In this document: positions 11,133 to 21,249 of the stretch, one piece after another | How the letters are laid out: every line of letters begins with the position of its first letter | How positions within the stretch are numbered: position 1 is the first letter of the stretch | NCBI GenBank assembly: GCA_026545225.1 | Contig: CM048848.1 | Span: forward strand, 16,171,353-16,235,352 | DNA from: Cornus controversa | Lineage: Eukaryota > Streptophyta > Magnoliopsida > Cornales > Cornaceae | Direction: 5' to 3' | Length of the DNA stretch: 64,000 nucleotides | The notes under the pieces: model-generated | Told to the model about the DNA's origin: nothing | Databases searched by the model: none | What the model saw: the letters and a program-made list of their open reading frames with translations, nothing else | Made by a program: the position numbers and the translations under genes

Positions 11133-12051
11133 ATGGATCCAACACCACCAAATTTCAACTTCAACCCTTTATCCAATGATGATTTTTTATCATTTGACGG
11201 CTCTAATCAATATTATCGTGGCGATTCTCAATTTCCATCTAATCAATCAGCCGCATTTTATTCGCCGGTATTGCCTCAACCCAGTAATGTCAGATCTTCC
11301 CGAAAGCAACCGGTTCCTCGAATGCCTAATTGGTCCAACGAAGAAGATTTTGCTTTGTGCAATGCGTGGCTGGAAGTTAGCAGTGATTCGGTGATTGGTG
11401 CAGACCAAGCGAAGTCGACATTATGGGAAAAAATTCTCGTCGAATTTCAAGTACAACTTGGTACTCCAACTGCCCGAGGCGAGTGCGGTTTGACAAATCG
11501 TTGGTCCACCATCCAAAAAAAAATTAGCAAATGGTCTGTATGCTTGCTTACAATTGAAAATAATCAGACCAGTGGCTTCAACAATCATGATATGGTAAGT
11601 TAATAATTTTAATTAATCTTTTTACTTGATCGTATTTAATAAGTAATTATTTTAAATAATTTGTTTCTTATTATTGTGTAATTATTTAAAGCAGATCACA
11701 GCGGCTCAACATTTATATAAATCCACTATGAATGAGGACTTTAAACTCCATGCTTGTTGGAACATTTTGAAAGACTCTCCAAAATGTCATGCATATTGTC
11801 TCGATCAAGGAAAAAACAAAGCCACAATTGCCCGCGCAAAGAAGAGGAGTACTGGAATCAACATCAACGAGCATGTTGCTCACTCAAACGCATCAAGTCC
11901 ATTAAGTAATGCAGCGTACGAGGGTGTTCCTTCTGAAGGATCGCCACAGTTTGGCATGAATGAATATTCACCGGGTATTGCTGAATCTCAACCATTAGAG
12001 CGACCAGCAGGACGCAAGGCGGCAAAGCAGAGCCGAAATAAGAAGAAATAG
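11133..12051 (+). CDS. Harbinger ORF1, Myb/SANT-like DNA-binding protein
   Basis: In PIF/Harbinger elements this protein binds element ends and brings in the transposase. Two exons fit: 11133-11594 and 11695-12051, with a GT donor at 11595, an AG acceptor at 11693-11694 and phase 0, giving 272 residues. The Myb/SANT-like (trihelix-type) part is at about residues 66-125, beginning 'NWSNEEDFALCNAWLEV' and including 'LTNRWSTIQKKISKW'. The C-terminus is rich in Lys, Ala and Arg ('AAKQSRNKKK'), a probable nuclear localisation signal. The frame is fully open. Plant databases sometimes label such proteins as glutathione transferase-like through domain fusions; that name would be misleading here. Confidence 0.85.
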
Positions 12052-12096
12052 CCAGAATATGAGACCTCACACTCATCATTCGAGGTCAGTTTCCAC

Positions 12097-12165
12097 ATTC
12101 ATATGAAGATCTTTAAGGGAGGAGTACATAAAAAACCAACATAACTTAAAGATCTTCATATGAAT
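12097..12165. terminator. 21-bp perfect inverted repeat between the convergent Harbinger genes
   Basis: Arms 12097-12117 and 12145-12165 are exact reverse complements with a 27-bp loop. The right arm contains the last transposase codons and its stop (12146-12148). The left arm lies in the ORF1 3' UTR and is a mirror copy of that coding end. Transcripts from either gene would carry the hairpin. It may affect 3' end formation or give rise to small RNA; this is inference. Confidence 0.6.
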
Positions 12166-13468
12166 CACCAATCTGATTCCACATCTGTTCTATCAGATCC
12201 TTCCTCAACTGCGTATTTGTCTCTCTACTGCGGTACTGAGTTTGGCGAGCGTAGATGTGTGCCGCAAAAATATTGGGGTCTAATCTTCGAGTATGAATCG
12301 GAATACTCTCTTCCGGTGGCAGCCAAATTCCAATATTGTCGTGGCGCTCATCTTCAATGATCATGTTGTGAAGGATTATGCACGTTCTCATTATGAGACA
12401 CAAGTCCATCTTCTCCCAATATTTAACTGGTCGTTGCAGTATTGCCCACTTGATTTGCGAGACCCCAAATGCTCGCTCCACATCTTTCCTGCATGCCTCT
12501 TGTTTTTCTGCAAATATTTTTTATTTTGGAGTTCTTGGATTTGGGATGGTCTGTATCAAAGTTGCCCATTTTGGGTATATACCATCAGACAAGTAATACC
12601 CCATGCTATACTGATGCCCATTCACCACATAATTAATCGAATGCATTCTACCACTGACAATACGGTTGAATACGGAGGAATGATCCAACACATTTATATC
12701 ATTGTGTGAACCAGCCATTCCAAAAAATGAATGCCAAATCCACAAATCTTTGGAGGCTACCGCCTCCAATATTAAAGTAGCTTTATGGGTGCGACCCTTG
12801 TGTGTGCCATGCCACGCCACTGGGCAATTCTTCCATTCCCAATGCATACAATCGATAGAACCAAGCATACCTAGGAATCCTCTAGCCTCTCCTTCTTGAA
12901 GGAGTCGTGCGATGTCGGTTTCGTTTGGTTCGCGCATGTACTGCTGCTCATACACAGCAACAACAGCAGTACAAAATGCCTTCAAACAACTTATTGCAGT
13001 AGTCTCACCGATTTTAATAGACTCGTCAAATGAATCGGCTGATCCACCATATGCGAGAATGCGTATTGCAGTTGTCATCTTCTGTATAGAAGACAACCCC
13101 AAACTACCAGAAGCGTCTCTTTTTTGGATGAAGAAATCGTCATAAGATTGAACATCATTCAAGATACGAAGAAATAGTTCTCGACGCATCCTGAAGCGTC
13201 TATGAAATTGCTCAGGTGTATATAAGCAATTCTTATCAAAGTAGTCTTTCATTAGCTGACGGTGGCTTCCTTCTCGGTCACGATGAATAAACCGCCGCCT
13301 CTGAGCTGGTTGAAATACTTGCGATATAATCTCCGGCGTACAACAACTCAGAATTTCTTTGTAGGTAGATACATGATCTTCAAGCAATTTGTCAAGATCT
13401 ATTGATGAGGAGGATGACGAAGAATGTGGAGAATTAGAATCTGACAAAGGTCGTGATGACGAAGCCAT
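12146..13468 (-). pseudogene. PIF/Harbinger DDE transposase broken by one stop codon
   Basis: A single frame of 441 codons runs from ATG at 13468 to the stop at 12146, interrupted only by a TAA at 12521-12523 (codon 316). The catalytic triad fits DD35E: D206 in 'GSIDCMHW', D295 in 'LSDGIYPKW' and E331 in 'DVERAFG', with 35 residues between the last two. The stop falls between D295 and E331, so the truncated protein lacks the third catalytic residue. It is otherwise intact, including the N-terminal 'CTPEQFHRRFRM' region that follows a Ser-rich start. The enzyme would cut and paste the element in the nucleus. Related host genes (HARBI1/ALP1-like) are domesticated copies, but the flanking TIRs and TSD show this one is still a transposon gene. 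Confidence 0.93.
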
Positions 13469-13552
13469 TGAAAGTTCTAAGTTGAAAGAGATGGTAAATG
13501 AATTTTTGGAAGATTGAAAGTAGTGGTAATTTTATAAATGAGTAGATGAGTG

Positions 13553-13560
13553 TTTATATA
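13553..13560 (-). promoter_or_regulatory. TATA box of the Harbinger transposase
   Basis: On the minus strand TATATAAA lies about 85 bp before the transposase ATG at 13468. The repeat array of the next entry ends 12 bp upstream of it. Confidence 0.65.
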
Positions 13561-13571
13561 AGAAAAAAAAT

Positions 13572-13660
13572 ATAGCCGTTGGGAATATAACCGTTGAAAA
13601 TATAGCCGTTGGGAATATAACCGTTGAATATATAGCCGTTGGGAATATAGCCGTTAGTAA
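13572..13660 (-). promoter_or_regulatory. Six 15-bp repeats with MSA-like (MYB3R) sites
   Basis: Six units of 15 bp stand head to tail. On the minus strand each contains AACGG. Units at 13573-13583, 13603-13613 and 13633-13643 read CCCAACGGCTA, an exact match to the plant MSA consensus YCYAACGGYYA. Those at 13588-13598, 13618-13628 and 13648-13658 have one mismatch. MSA elements are bound by three-repeat MYB (MYB3R) proteins and drive G2/M expression of B-type cyclins and KNOLLE. Position just upstream of the TATA box makes a promoter role likely. The array could also be a subterminal binding site for the element's own ORF1 Myb-like protein. Confidence 0.7.
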
Positions 13661-13835
13661 ATAAATAAAAAAAATATTTAATAATTTTAAATTTAAATTT
13701 TTTTTAAAAAAAATTATTAAAATATTATTATTTTTGGTTAGCGGAAATCTGGAGAACCTGTTGTGGAGCCAAAATTTGAAGATCCTGACATGATGATGTG
13801 GCTGGGTAAAATGCTGAGGTGGATAGCTAAAATTC

Positions 13836-13855
13836 AAATTTGGAGATCCAAATTT
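13836..13855. repeat. Inverted repeat at the right Harbinger end
   Basis: AAATTTGGA (13836-13844) and TCCAAATTT (13847-13855) form a perfect 9-bp stem with a 2-nt loop, just inside the right TIR. It is the only clear hairpin at this end, in contrast to the ladder at the left. Confidence 0.7.
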
Positions 13856-13880
13856 AGCCATCCCATAGTGGATGCTCTAA

Positions 13881-15390
13881 GGGGCTTGCTTATGTAAGTT
13901 AAATTCTTCAAAATCACATTTGGAATAAAACAAAATTTATGACTCGGGAATCAAATTTATGATGTTCCTTCCTATTAAACAAGGTCCAGATTGTATCAGA
14001 TGGAAACATGGGAATGCCACTTTTGGAAGCATTACAGACTAAATATGTTAGAAAATACTGTACTAGGCTAAGCTAGTTAGTGTCGAATGGAGGGAGATCA
14101 GCAGCTAGTGTAACTTCTTACTTGGCTATCCAAAATAAAGTGCCTATTCCGTCAGTTGAATATTAATTAGACCACTCGGCAGCAAGTTGATGGGGCTAAC
14201 TTTTACCTTCATAATATGTATGGCACAATAATAATAATGGTTTAGAAATCAACACTTCATGACGGCATGCAGGATTTGGAAGGACTGTTCTGTCTCAATG
14301 CTGGTTTTATGTTGATTGTTTTGTCTGTTAGTGTTGGTATGATTTTTTTAGTTGTATTTGTGTACACAAATTTTGAGTCTGAGAATAAGATTAAAACACT
14401 TGAACAAATATATTAAATATATTAATTTCAAAAAATATGTGTTACAAAATTCTGTAAAGCTTTACAAAAGAAAGACAGATTCCTCTGATTCGTCTCCTTG
14501 ATGATATGAATTCAATGACTGTTGGAGTTTGATCTTGAATTGGATTGAAACTTTGGTGAAGAACATCACGTGGATGATGTATTTGTTGTTGTTCTTCTTC
14601 AGAGTTTAGATGTTTTGGAGTTTTAGATTTTGAATGAAGAATCCTACAGAGTTTCAACTTTTTCTGAGTCTTCTAGTTTTTCCGAATTCAAGGGTTACTG
14701 AAACTTGATCTTAAATCGGATTATTGAGAGTCCTCTTTAAGTGTTTGTTGTTGAAGAAAATCGGAGATAATTTCTGATCGAGGGCTAAAGAAACTTGCTC
14801 TCAAACAGTCTTGTTGATAATTCAGTCTTGTTGATAATTCTTTGAATTTGTTGAATCATGAAAGAAGAACGGCACGACTTTGAATGTGTTTAATGTTTTT
14901 CTTCTTCAAAACTCTGAAGGTTGAATGAATGTATATCTTCAAAGCTTCAAGTGTTGATTGAAAACAAAGTCTAAGAAAAGCTTCAGTAATCTTCTCTTCA
15001 TTTTTCTTTCCCCACCCCTGGACCTTTATTTATAAGCTCACTAGAGTGGTAGATTCGTAACTTTCTTTTCTTCTGATAATTATCCTATAATTATCTTTTA
15101 TGATAATTATCTAATATTTACATAATAATTATCTTTGATAATAATTACATATATATTTAATCAAGTGGGCTTGGACTTCTTAGACAATTTGAATCAATTC
15201 ATGACCCATTTATTTATAGTGAGTCTGGACTTTGAATTATCTAACTCATTGGACCACATTCCAAAGTGGGTCAAATTGAAGATAAGCCAAAATTATATTT
15301 TGAATTCATCATGTAATTTTTTTAATGTCTACAGCATTGTTTCTCGGAGATTGACCTCTTTGATTATCGTTTCGTTGGCTGTTTGTTGAT
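13881..15390. other. Intergenic, partly LTR-like, no gene
   Basis: Bases 14400-15060 have the texture of a decayed LTR or leader read on the minus strand, with a short doubled phrase AGTCTTGTTGATAATTC near 14800-14840. I found no primer site or coding domain. Open stretches here are 84 codons or fewer and unrecognised. Confidence 0.35.
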
Positions 15391-15945
15391 AAAAGTTTTG
15401 CTTAAAAAAAAATAATACAATAAATAAAAATAATATAATATAATACAATACAATAAATTAAAGTTTTATAAAAAACAAGAATAAAAAAATTTAGAAGATA
15501 CAATTAATAAAAAATTGGTTACTCAAAAAATATAAATATAACAAAATAAAATACAATAAATAAAAAATATATATAAATATAAAGATATATATAAGATATA
15601 TAAATATAATAATAATAAATATATAATATAATATAATATAATATGAAAATAATACAATAAAATAAGAACTATATATAAATACAATTATATATAATTTAAA
15701 AATATAATATAATAAATACAAAATTATAAGCTAATAAGAATAAAAAAATTAGAAAATACAATAAATAAAATATATATAAATATAAATATATATATAAATA
15801 ATAAATAAATAATATATATACATATATAAAGATATATATAAGAAGAAAATACAATAAAATAAGAGTTATATATAATATAAAAATATAAAAGAAAATAAAA
15901 CAAGTATATATAATAATATATGACAATTACCAAAGACGTGTAAAT
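15391..15945. repeat. Extremely AT-rich low-complexity tract
   Basis: This is almost pure A/T with irregular TATAAATA/AATATA repeats. Open frames on the minus strand are Tyr/Ile/Phe-only artefacts of the composition. It could act as a matrix attachment or base-unpairing region; nothing shows this directly. Confidence 0.85.
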
Positions 15946-16084
15946 AGTTAAAATTTATGACAATTACCAAAACATGCCAATGCTTAAAAATAAATTTTTA
16001 ATTAAAATAAACTAAAATAAAATCCTAACAAATATAATTTCAGAGGAAAGAATATTGATAAAATATGTAATATCACATTTATGT

Positions 16085-16331
16085 TGGTTAAAATGAGTTT
16101 GAACCATATTACTCAAATACAATTTTTAGTCAAAGATACTACTAATTTTTTTTTAAATTAATTTTGAACTATCAAACATATTTTCAAATTTGTCCTAACA
16201 AAATTTCAATAGTATATGAAGTTACCAAACATATTCTGCTTTTAACAGAAATGGACAGCACAACAGATTCTCAGATTTCATTTTTCAAAAATCAAAAAAT
16301 AAAATCTGACAGCATTACCAACAACCCCTAA
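16085..16331 (-). mobile_element. MITE-like repeat, family A (minus copy)
   Basis: Read on the minus strand it starts GGGGTTGTTGGTAATGCTG and matches 32240-32490 (plus) over roughly 240 bp, including CTTTGACTAAAAATT near its far end. It resembles one half of a TIR element whose ends read GGGGTTGTTTGG. Next to it (16333 and 16381) a 48-bp tandem doublet carries GTTATCATATAAACTC. Confidence 0.6.
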
Positions 16332-16419
16332 AGTTATCATATAAACTCATTTTAAACATACATGCCAAACAACCTCAAAGGTTATCATATAAACTCGTTC
16401 TAAACATACATGCCGTCAC

Positions 16420-17480
16420 CATTTACATATTATTTCAACATAACTCGAAAGTCTGCTCACATGATAAATTCCATATGACAGGTTTATGGATGGGGCCACA
16501 AAACCACCCCCTTTTCACCAATATTCCCTATCCTTCCTTTTCACCAAGATTCCCAATTCAGTTTGCAGCGTTCTGCTTATAGACTAAAGGATCAATGTAA
16601 AACTTCAAACCATACAAATATTTAAAATCAAGCCTGTTGAGTTCCATGTATTCAGGAAGTAATTTACTAATATACGTCTCCTGCAGGCACTTATCAACAT
16701 TTAATTATCTGGACAATGCCAGTAGTGACATATTTACACTAGCAAACCACCACAGCAGGGTTACACAAAATCTAAGAGAAAACAGATGATAGTACCTTCC
16801 ACAATGTTTAGAAAAGAAAATAATTTTTTTCCTTTTCTTTTTTTTATTTTATTTTATGTATCTGTTTGGTGGTTGGAAGGGATGGGTAGATCAATTACTC
16901 ACCTGATCAAAGAACTCCACCGGAAATGAATTCAAATAAATATGCTACTTGTTTTGGAGATTGTCAGATAAAATTAGCTTCTGATCTTCACTTCCTGCTG
17001 GCCATCACTTGCAATGCCACATTGACAGGCAGATGAAAAACAGGGGTGCTTCACAATAACAAGCATTACCTCTTCTGACCCTTCTATTTTTAAGCTGAAA
17101 CATCCTCTTCTTTATCTTCTTCCTCTTCATCCAAGTCTATCCACAGATTTGTCTGCTTGCATCCTATCAATTATGTTCCTTAGAATTATTTTCTATTTTC
17201 ACTTGCTGATGTAACATTATTTTCTGGAAACAAACAGAACGACCTTATAAATTGCACGCATCTAATTCTCCACCAAGGCCGGGTAAATCAAGGTGACCGA
17301 GTATGTTGGTCTTCAGAGTCCAATGTCTACAAGTCCATGAAAAGAACAGCTTTATAAGTATGCAAAGAGCAGCTGTCATCTGAAAAAGCAATTTTTTTTT
17401 TTTTGGTTTATTAAAATTGCTGAACATTTTTTTGAGCTAGAGATCTTATTCCAGGCTCAACTGAGCAGGTACTAGACTCA
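16420..17480. other. Downstream region of the FAR1-like gene
   Basis: A possible last exon on the minus strand ends with the stop at 17090-17092 and would read 'NLWIDLDEEEEDKEEDVSA', an acidic tail. I could not connect it to the gene above with confident splice sites. The remainder is plain intergenic sequence. Confidence 0.25.
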
Positions 17481-17490
17481 ATAATGTTGA

Positions 17491-18858
17491 TTAGAGGACA
17501 ATTTTAACACACAATCCTTTCCAAAATACACAACTAAAATGTAAGTTATCACTATATTGAGACGGATGAGTGATTACCAGTGGTAAATGAATATGGCTAG
17601 GAAAGCCATGTTGAATAGTGTAGAAGTTGGACTGTTGGTAAAAGCTGAAATCACTTTGTTGGCACATGGCTAAATTTGGTGCTTCATATGTGAAACTAAC
17701 CAAGGGATTTGTTCCAAAACTATCCAACCCCTGTGCAGTGCATGCAAAAGAATAACAATTGTATAAGTACAAGGTTATCAAAGAGAGAGTAAATCTATCA
17801 TGGAAGCATTAGCTTACGGTGAAAGCACCCTTGTGATAGCTTTTTCCATCGATGAAATCATCAGAATACAAAATATAAAAATTAAGTTGTAGGCAATAAA
17901 AATATATTACCTGTGGAACTAAACTTGGAGTTGGGAGTTGAACTGAACAGCATGCCGGTGTCGGGCATGGAATTGAAGAAATAGCGTTTGGAATGGGAGC
18001 ATGTAAATCTTCACTTAATTTCAGAGAACCAGCAAAAATATTGTGTTGAGCTGCATCATCATCAACGCTCTTTGCTAACCGTTCGCTTTCAGAATCGCTT
18101 GCACCACGTTTGCAAATTTGACTCTCATCAGGAGGTTTTATGTTCATCAACTTTTCCACCTCTTGTATCACCTTATCAAATTGTTCTACAGCAAACTGAA
18201 ATGCTTCTCCTGATTTGGCAGCCCTTGTTGATATCTTAATTGCCTTGAGGCACATATCCTTGTAGCGACTTGATGATGCCAACTTAAGGTCTTCTTGGAC
18301 TCTTAAGTCAGCTTCAACAGCTTGAGCAAATGCTAATCTCCTTTGTGACGGTAACATGTGAACTAGATGTGGGCTAACAACATCATGATTGTGATTTGCT
18401 TCAAAATGGATAATGCGATATTTACCATTAGGTTGACGAGATATGGTCATTTGTGCCAAACAACCAGTTCTTGTTTGTTTTCGTGGTTTCTTCACATTAA
18501 CATCGCGTTTGTCTTTCCGCCTAAATCCTTCTTTGAAGCAAGTGAACCTTCTAGATACAACTGCACCGTTTACCTTACTTTTATTTAAAAAATCTTTCCG
18601 AACACTAAAACCAACTACCCTAGCATATCTATTGTAGAACACATATGCATCCTCTTCTGATTCAAACTCCATGCCAACTGATGGCAACTCATCTATTTTC
18701 AAATCCTCTTCTGCAAATAGAGTGGATTGCACTACGTCGACATTGGCACTGTCTGGGCTGTGACTCTCCAGCTCTAACAAAAAGTCCACCTTGCAATGTT
18801 CTGCATCTACATTCACTTTACATGGACTACACAATTCCCCAACATTCTTCCCATCCAT
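17491..18858 (-). CDS. FAR1-type zinc-finger protein without transposase domain
   Basis: FAR1/FHY3-family proteins are transcription factors derived from MULE transposases. Exon 1 is 18858-17911, with a GT donor just below and phase 0. Exon 2 begins at 17730 after the CTGCACAG acceptor and stays in frame, giving about 396 residues if it ends at the stop at 17491. The FAR1 DNA-binding domain occupies residues 62-160 with zinc ligands C107, C133, H156 and H158 ('NHNH'). After it comes 'RYKDMCLKAIKISTRAAKS', which in full-length FRS proteins lies after the SWIM finger. The MULE transposase core and SWIM domains are absent. The C-terminal end is uncertain; more exons could follow. Arabidopsis has short FAR1-only proteins, so this can be a real gene. 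Confidence 0.8.
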
Positions 18859-19523
18859 TGCCCTTCACTTTCAGAGGTATAAAGAGTGGAACAACAAATA
18901 ATGGCAACAAAGAAGAAGGCATTGTTAATAGCCAAAAAACTTTATTCCTAAAATTGCAATAAATTTAAAAGGCTTTCTATCACTTCACTAAGGTTTCATA
19001 TGAGATTTCCTAACATACATCTCAACATATTTTTCCCATTGTGAGTTTCCCGCTTCCATTTCCCATGCAGCCTACTGCTTCCATTTGAGTGCTAATAGTG
19101 CATGTGTTATCTGTGGAAATATGTACGATGATCTATGCGTGCATTTGGCAATGCTACTGTTTTGTGTTGCCAAAAACAAATAAAAAGAAATTGAACAATA
19201 AAATATGTTTGATGTGCATGCATGCTTTTCAGGAGTTGGACATAAATCATCAAAATCCCAAAACAGGAACAAAACAATAATTATGCTTCCTTGTGTTGTG
19301 GCAAACAAATGGGCGAAAACACTCCAAACAAGGGAAACATATGGGACATTCCATCAAACATCAAAAACCCATACTGTGTGTTCAAATCCTTGAAGGTGCT
19401 CTTCTCTCCTAAAGTACACTGCTCTCTCAGACAAATTCCTCAACTCCCTTATCAACCCTCTTCTTTCGTTTCTCTCTTCTCCCTGAGATGATTCCCAATC
19501 ACCGAAGTTTTCACTTAAGTGCT

Positions 19524-19543
19524 CCCCCCCCCCCCCCCCCCCC
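19524..19543. repeat. C20 homopolymer
   Basis: Twenty consecutive C are followed by A-rich sequence and a further short C run. The complementary strand could form a G-quadruplex, and such runs often mark assembly length errors. Confidence 0.95.
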
Positions 19544-19593
19544 AAAACAAAAAAAAACCACCCCCAATCACCGAACTCCCTCTCTCTCTATAT

Positions 19594-19610
19594 GCGCGCG
19601 CGCGCGCGCG
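19594..19610. repeat. (GC)8G alternating tract
   Basis: Seventeen bases of perfectly alternating G and C sit in an AT-rich plant context. Such DNA favours the Z form and is normally eroded by CpG methylation. Confidence 0.95.
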
Positions 19611-19789
19611 TGAGATCTCTCGTTCACCTTGTCTTCCTAACTCCCTAACCCACACATTCTAAATGTGTTAAGCTTGGAATCTAGATCTTCTCCAAGATTT
19701 TTGCTTATTTCTTCCAAACTCTCTAACTCCCACCCATAGATTTGTAGGTAAACATCTTCTCTTTTGTTTTTATTTGTGATTCATTTTAG

Positions 19790-19925
19790 GGCTCATTCCC
19801 TGCTGTAGTGGTAAACTGCTTGGATTGTTGAGTGTGAGAACTCATGTTCGAATCTCAAGAGCAGCCACTTTGTACAAATGATGTCGAAGGTTAAGTTTTT
19901 ATCCAATTTGTCCCTCCTTGCTAGG
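19790..19925 (+). mobile_element. tRNA-derived SINE, degenerate
   Basis: A pol III A-box-like segment (TAGTGGTAAACTGCTTGG, about 19806-19823) and a B-box-like TGTTCGAATCTC (about 19842-19853) are spaced as in tRNA-derived SINEs. They are followed by GAGCAGCCACTTTGT, close to the conserved body of plant Au-like SINEs. A tRNA pseudogene is the alternative. Confidence 0.55.
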
Positions 19926-20552
19926 TTTGCAAGCCCAACCCGAGACAAACTCAATTTTTTGTCGTGCTTGGGCAACTCTGTTCTTTACTTGGGTTGGGCT
20001 AGGGTTAGAAGATCAATCTGACCTCAATTCGAGTTGGGGTTTAGGTAAAGGGATTGACAACCCAAGCCCAAACCGAACCCAACTTAGCCACTTGTTATTA
20101 TCACTATTAATGTGTGAAAAATTAACATCTTTCATTTAGATCAAACAGGAATACCCTTCCTCTTCGCTTCCATGTGATTCACAGAAAAGACCCTAGCAGT
20201 TGTCACTTAAAAACCCTAGCCGTCATCCTTTATCTAAGCCTCATCAAAAAAATAGATTACTTTCCATTTTTGCCATTGTCGTTGAACCATTGTTAAAACC
20301 CTAGTTGTCATTGCCAAAACCAATCAAATGTGCTCACTGTCATCATCAAACAACAGTTCGAAGCCTACAGTTAATAGCAAACCAAGATTTTTAGAAAACT
20401 TCATTACTATTGTTGTCAATATAAAATTAAAAACCACCGTTGTCATCATCAACATTAAACAACAACCATACAGCCACTATTTGAAGATCTGTAATCTCAT
20501 CAACACACCTCATCTTCAGCTCAAGCCTATTGTACTTGCTTCAATAGTATAA

Positions 20553-20591
<39 letters not shown>

Positions 20592-20740
20592 AATCAAAGT
20601 TAGAGTCCCTAAAGGTTGATTCGGCGTTGCCACATTGGATTAAGAGCGAAATGGTTGATCAAGCTCATGGTGAATGTTTGAAGGATTTGCTCTATAACCG
20701 CTAATAAACCGAGAAAGATAGCAACGGGTAGGATGAAAGA
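19926..20740. other. Intergenic with (CT)n microsatellite
   Basis: A CT repeat spans about 20556-20588. The remainder has no recognisable coding or RNA feature; small open stretches are unrelated to known domains. Confidence 0.4.
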
Positions 20741-20929
20741 AAAAAGGGAAATTTAGAACAAGAAAAGCTTTCACCTAGAAATGCGAGGGGCTAGAAGATC
20801 TTTTTAAGGAATTCGTCGAGGGCTACTACACAAGCAGGAAGGAATGGGCTACCTAGTCACTCAAGGGACGGGAAGGACCAACCAAATGAATTCAAGCCTA
20901 TCTATTCACTCTATCTTCCCATCCCCTTC

Positions 20930-21069
20930 GTCCATTTCTCTTCCCTTTTCTTCTAATCTCATCTCATCTTCTCATTCTCAACCTCTTCTTTCATTCTAAT
21001 TCTATCACTGCTATCACTACCTTTAACTATCATGCGTCGTTTAATGAAACCATACTTATCAAAAAAAAA
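20930..21069 (+). mobile_element. Possible L1 3' tail
   Basis: The segment ends in TTTAATGAAACCATACTTATC followed by nine A, similar to the 3' end and poly(A) of plant L1 elements. No coding part is attached. Confidence 0.3.
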
Positions 21070-21249
21070 TGAATAAGAGTTCAGTCATCTCATAAATCGT
21101 GTATTCTATGACCAATTTTTAAAATTAATGCTTTTTTCAGCTTAACAAAAATCAAGTTCAACAAAAACTATATACAGAATTCCAATGCACGTCCCCCATA
21201 AGCATCCAAAGGACACTTTTCTTGTATTTCAACATCAAAATCTCTAGTT

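Larger units (their letters stand above)
10485..13877. mobile_element. PIF/Harbinger transposon, near-complete (3393 bp)
   Basis: The element is bounded by TAA on both sides (10482-10484 and 13878-13880), the 3-bp target duplication expected for PIF/Harbinger. The inverted ends start GAGCAACAGCCATGGGAT and, from the right, GAGCATCCACTATGGGAT (14 of 18 match). Inside are the two proteins of this superfamily: a Myb/SANT-like ORF1 on plus and a DDE transposase on minus, convergent and 94 bp apart. The good preservation of both genes suggests a fairly recent insertion, now disabled by one stop codon in the transposase. Confidence 0.93.
18870..19780. other. Upstream region of the FAR1-like gene, with simple repeats
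   Basis: This probably includes the promoter and 5' UTR. It contains a run of 20 C at 19524-19543 and an alternating GC tract at 19594-19610. No coding sequence is recognised on either strand. Confidence 0.45.

Noticed and set aside
12160..12899. Plus-strand open frames over the Harbinger transposase
   Set aside because: They are antisense shadows of the DDE transposase frame.
15491..15933. Hydrophobic Tyr/Ile/Phe-rich open frames that look like membrane proteins
   Set aside because: They come from the near-pure A/T tract and have no conserved pattern.
17245..17427. Small minus-strand open frame as an extra FAR1 exon
   Set aside because: It contains no FAR1-family sequence and no convincing splice link.
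19842..19853. A functional tRNA gene
   Set aside because: Only A- and B-box-like motifs fit; the acceptor and anticodon stems do not pair.
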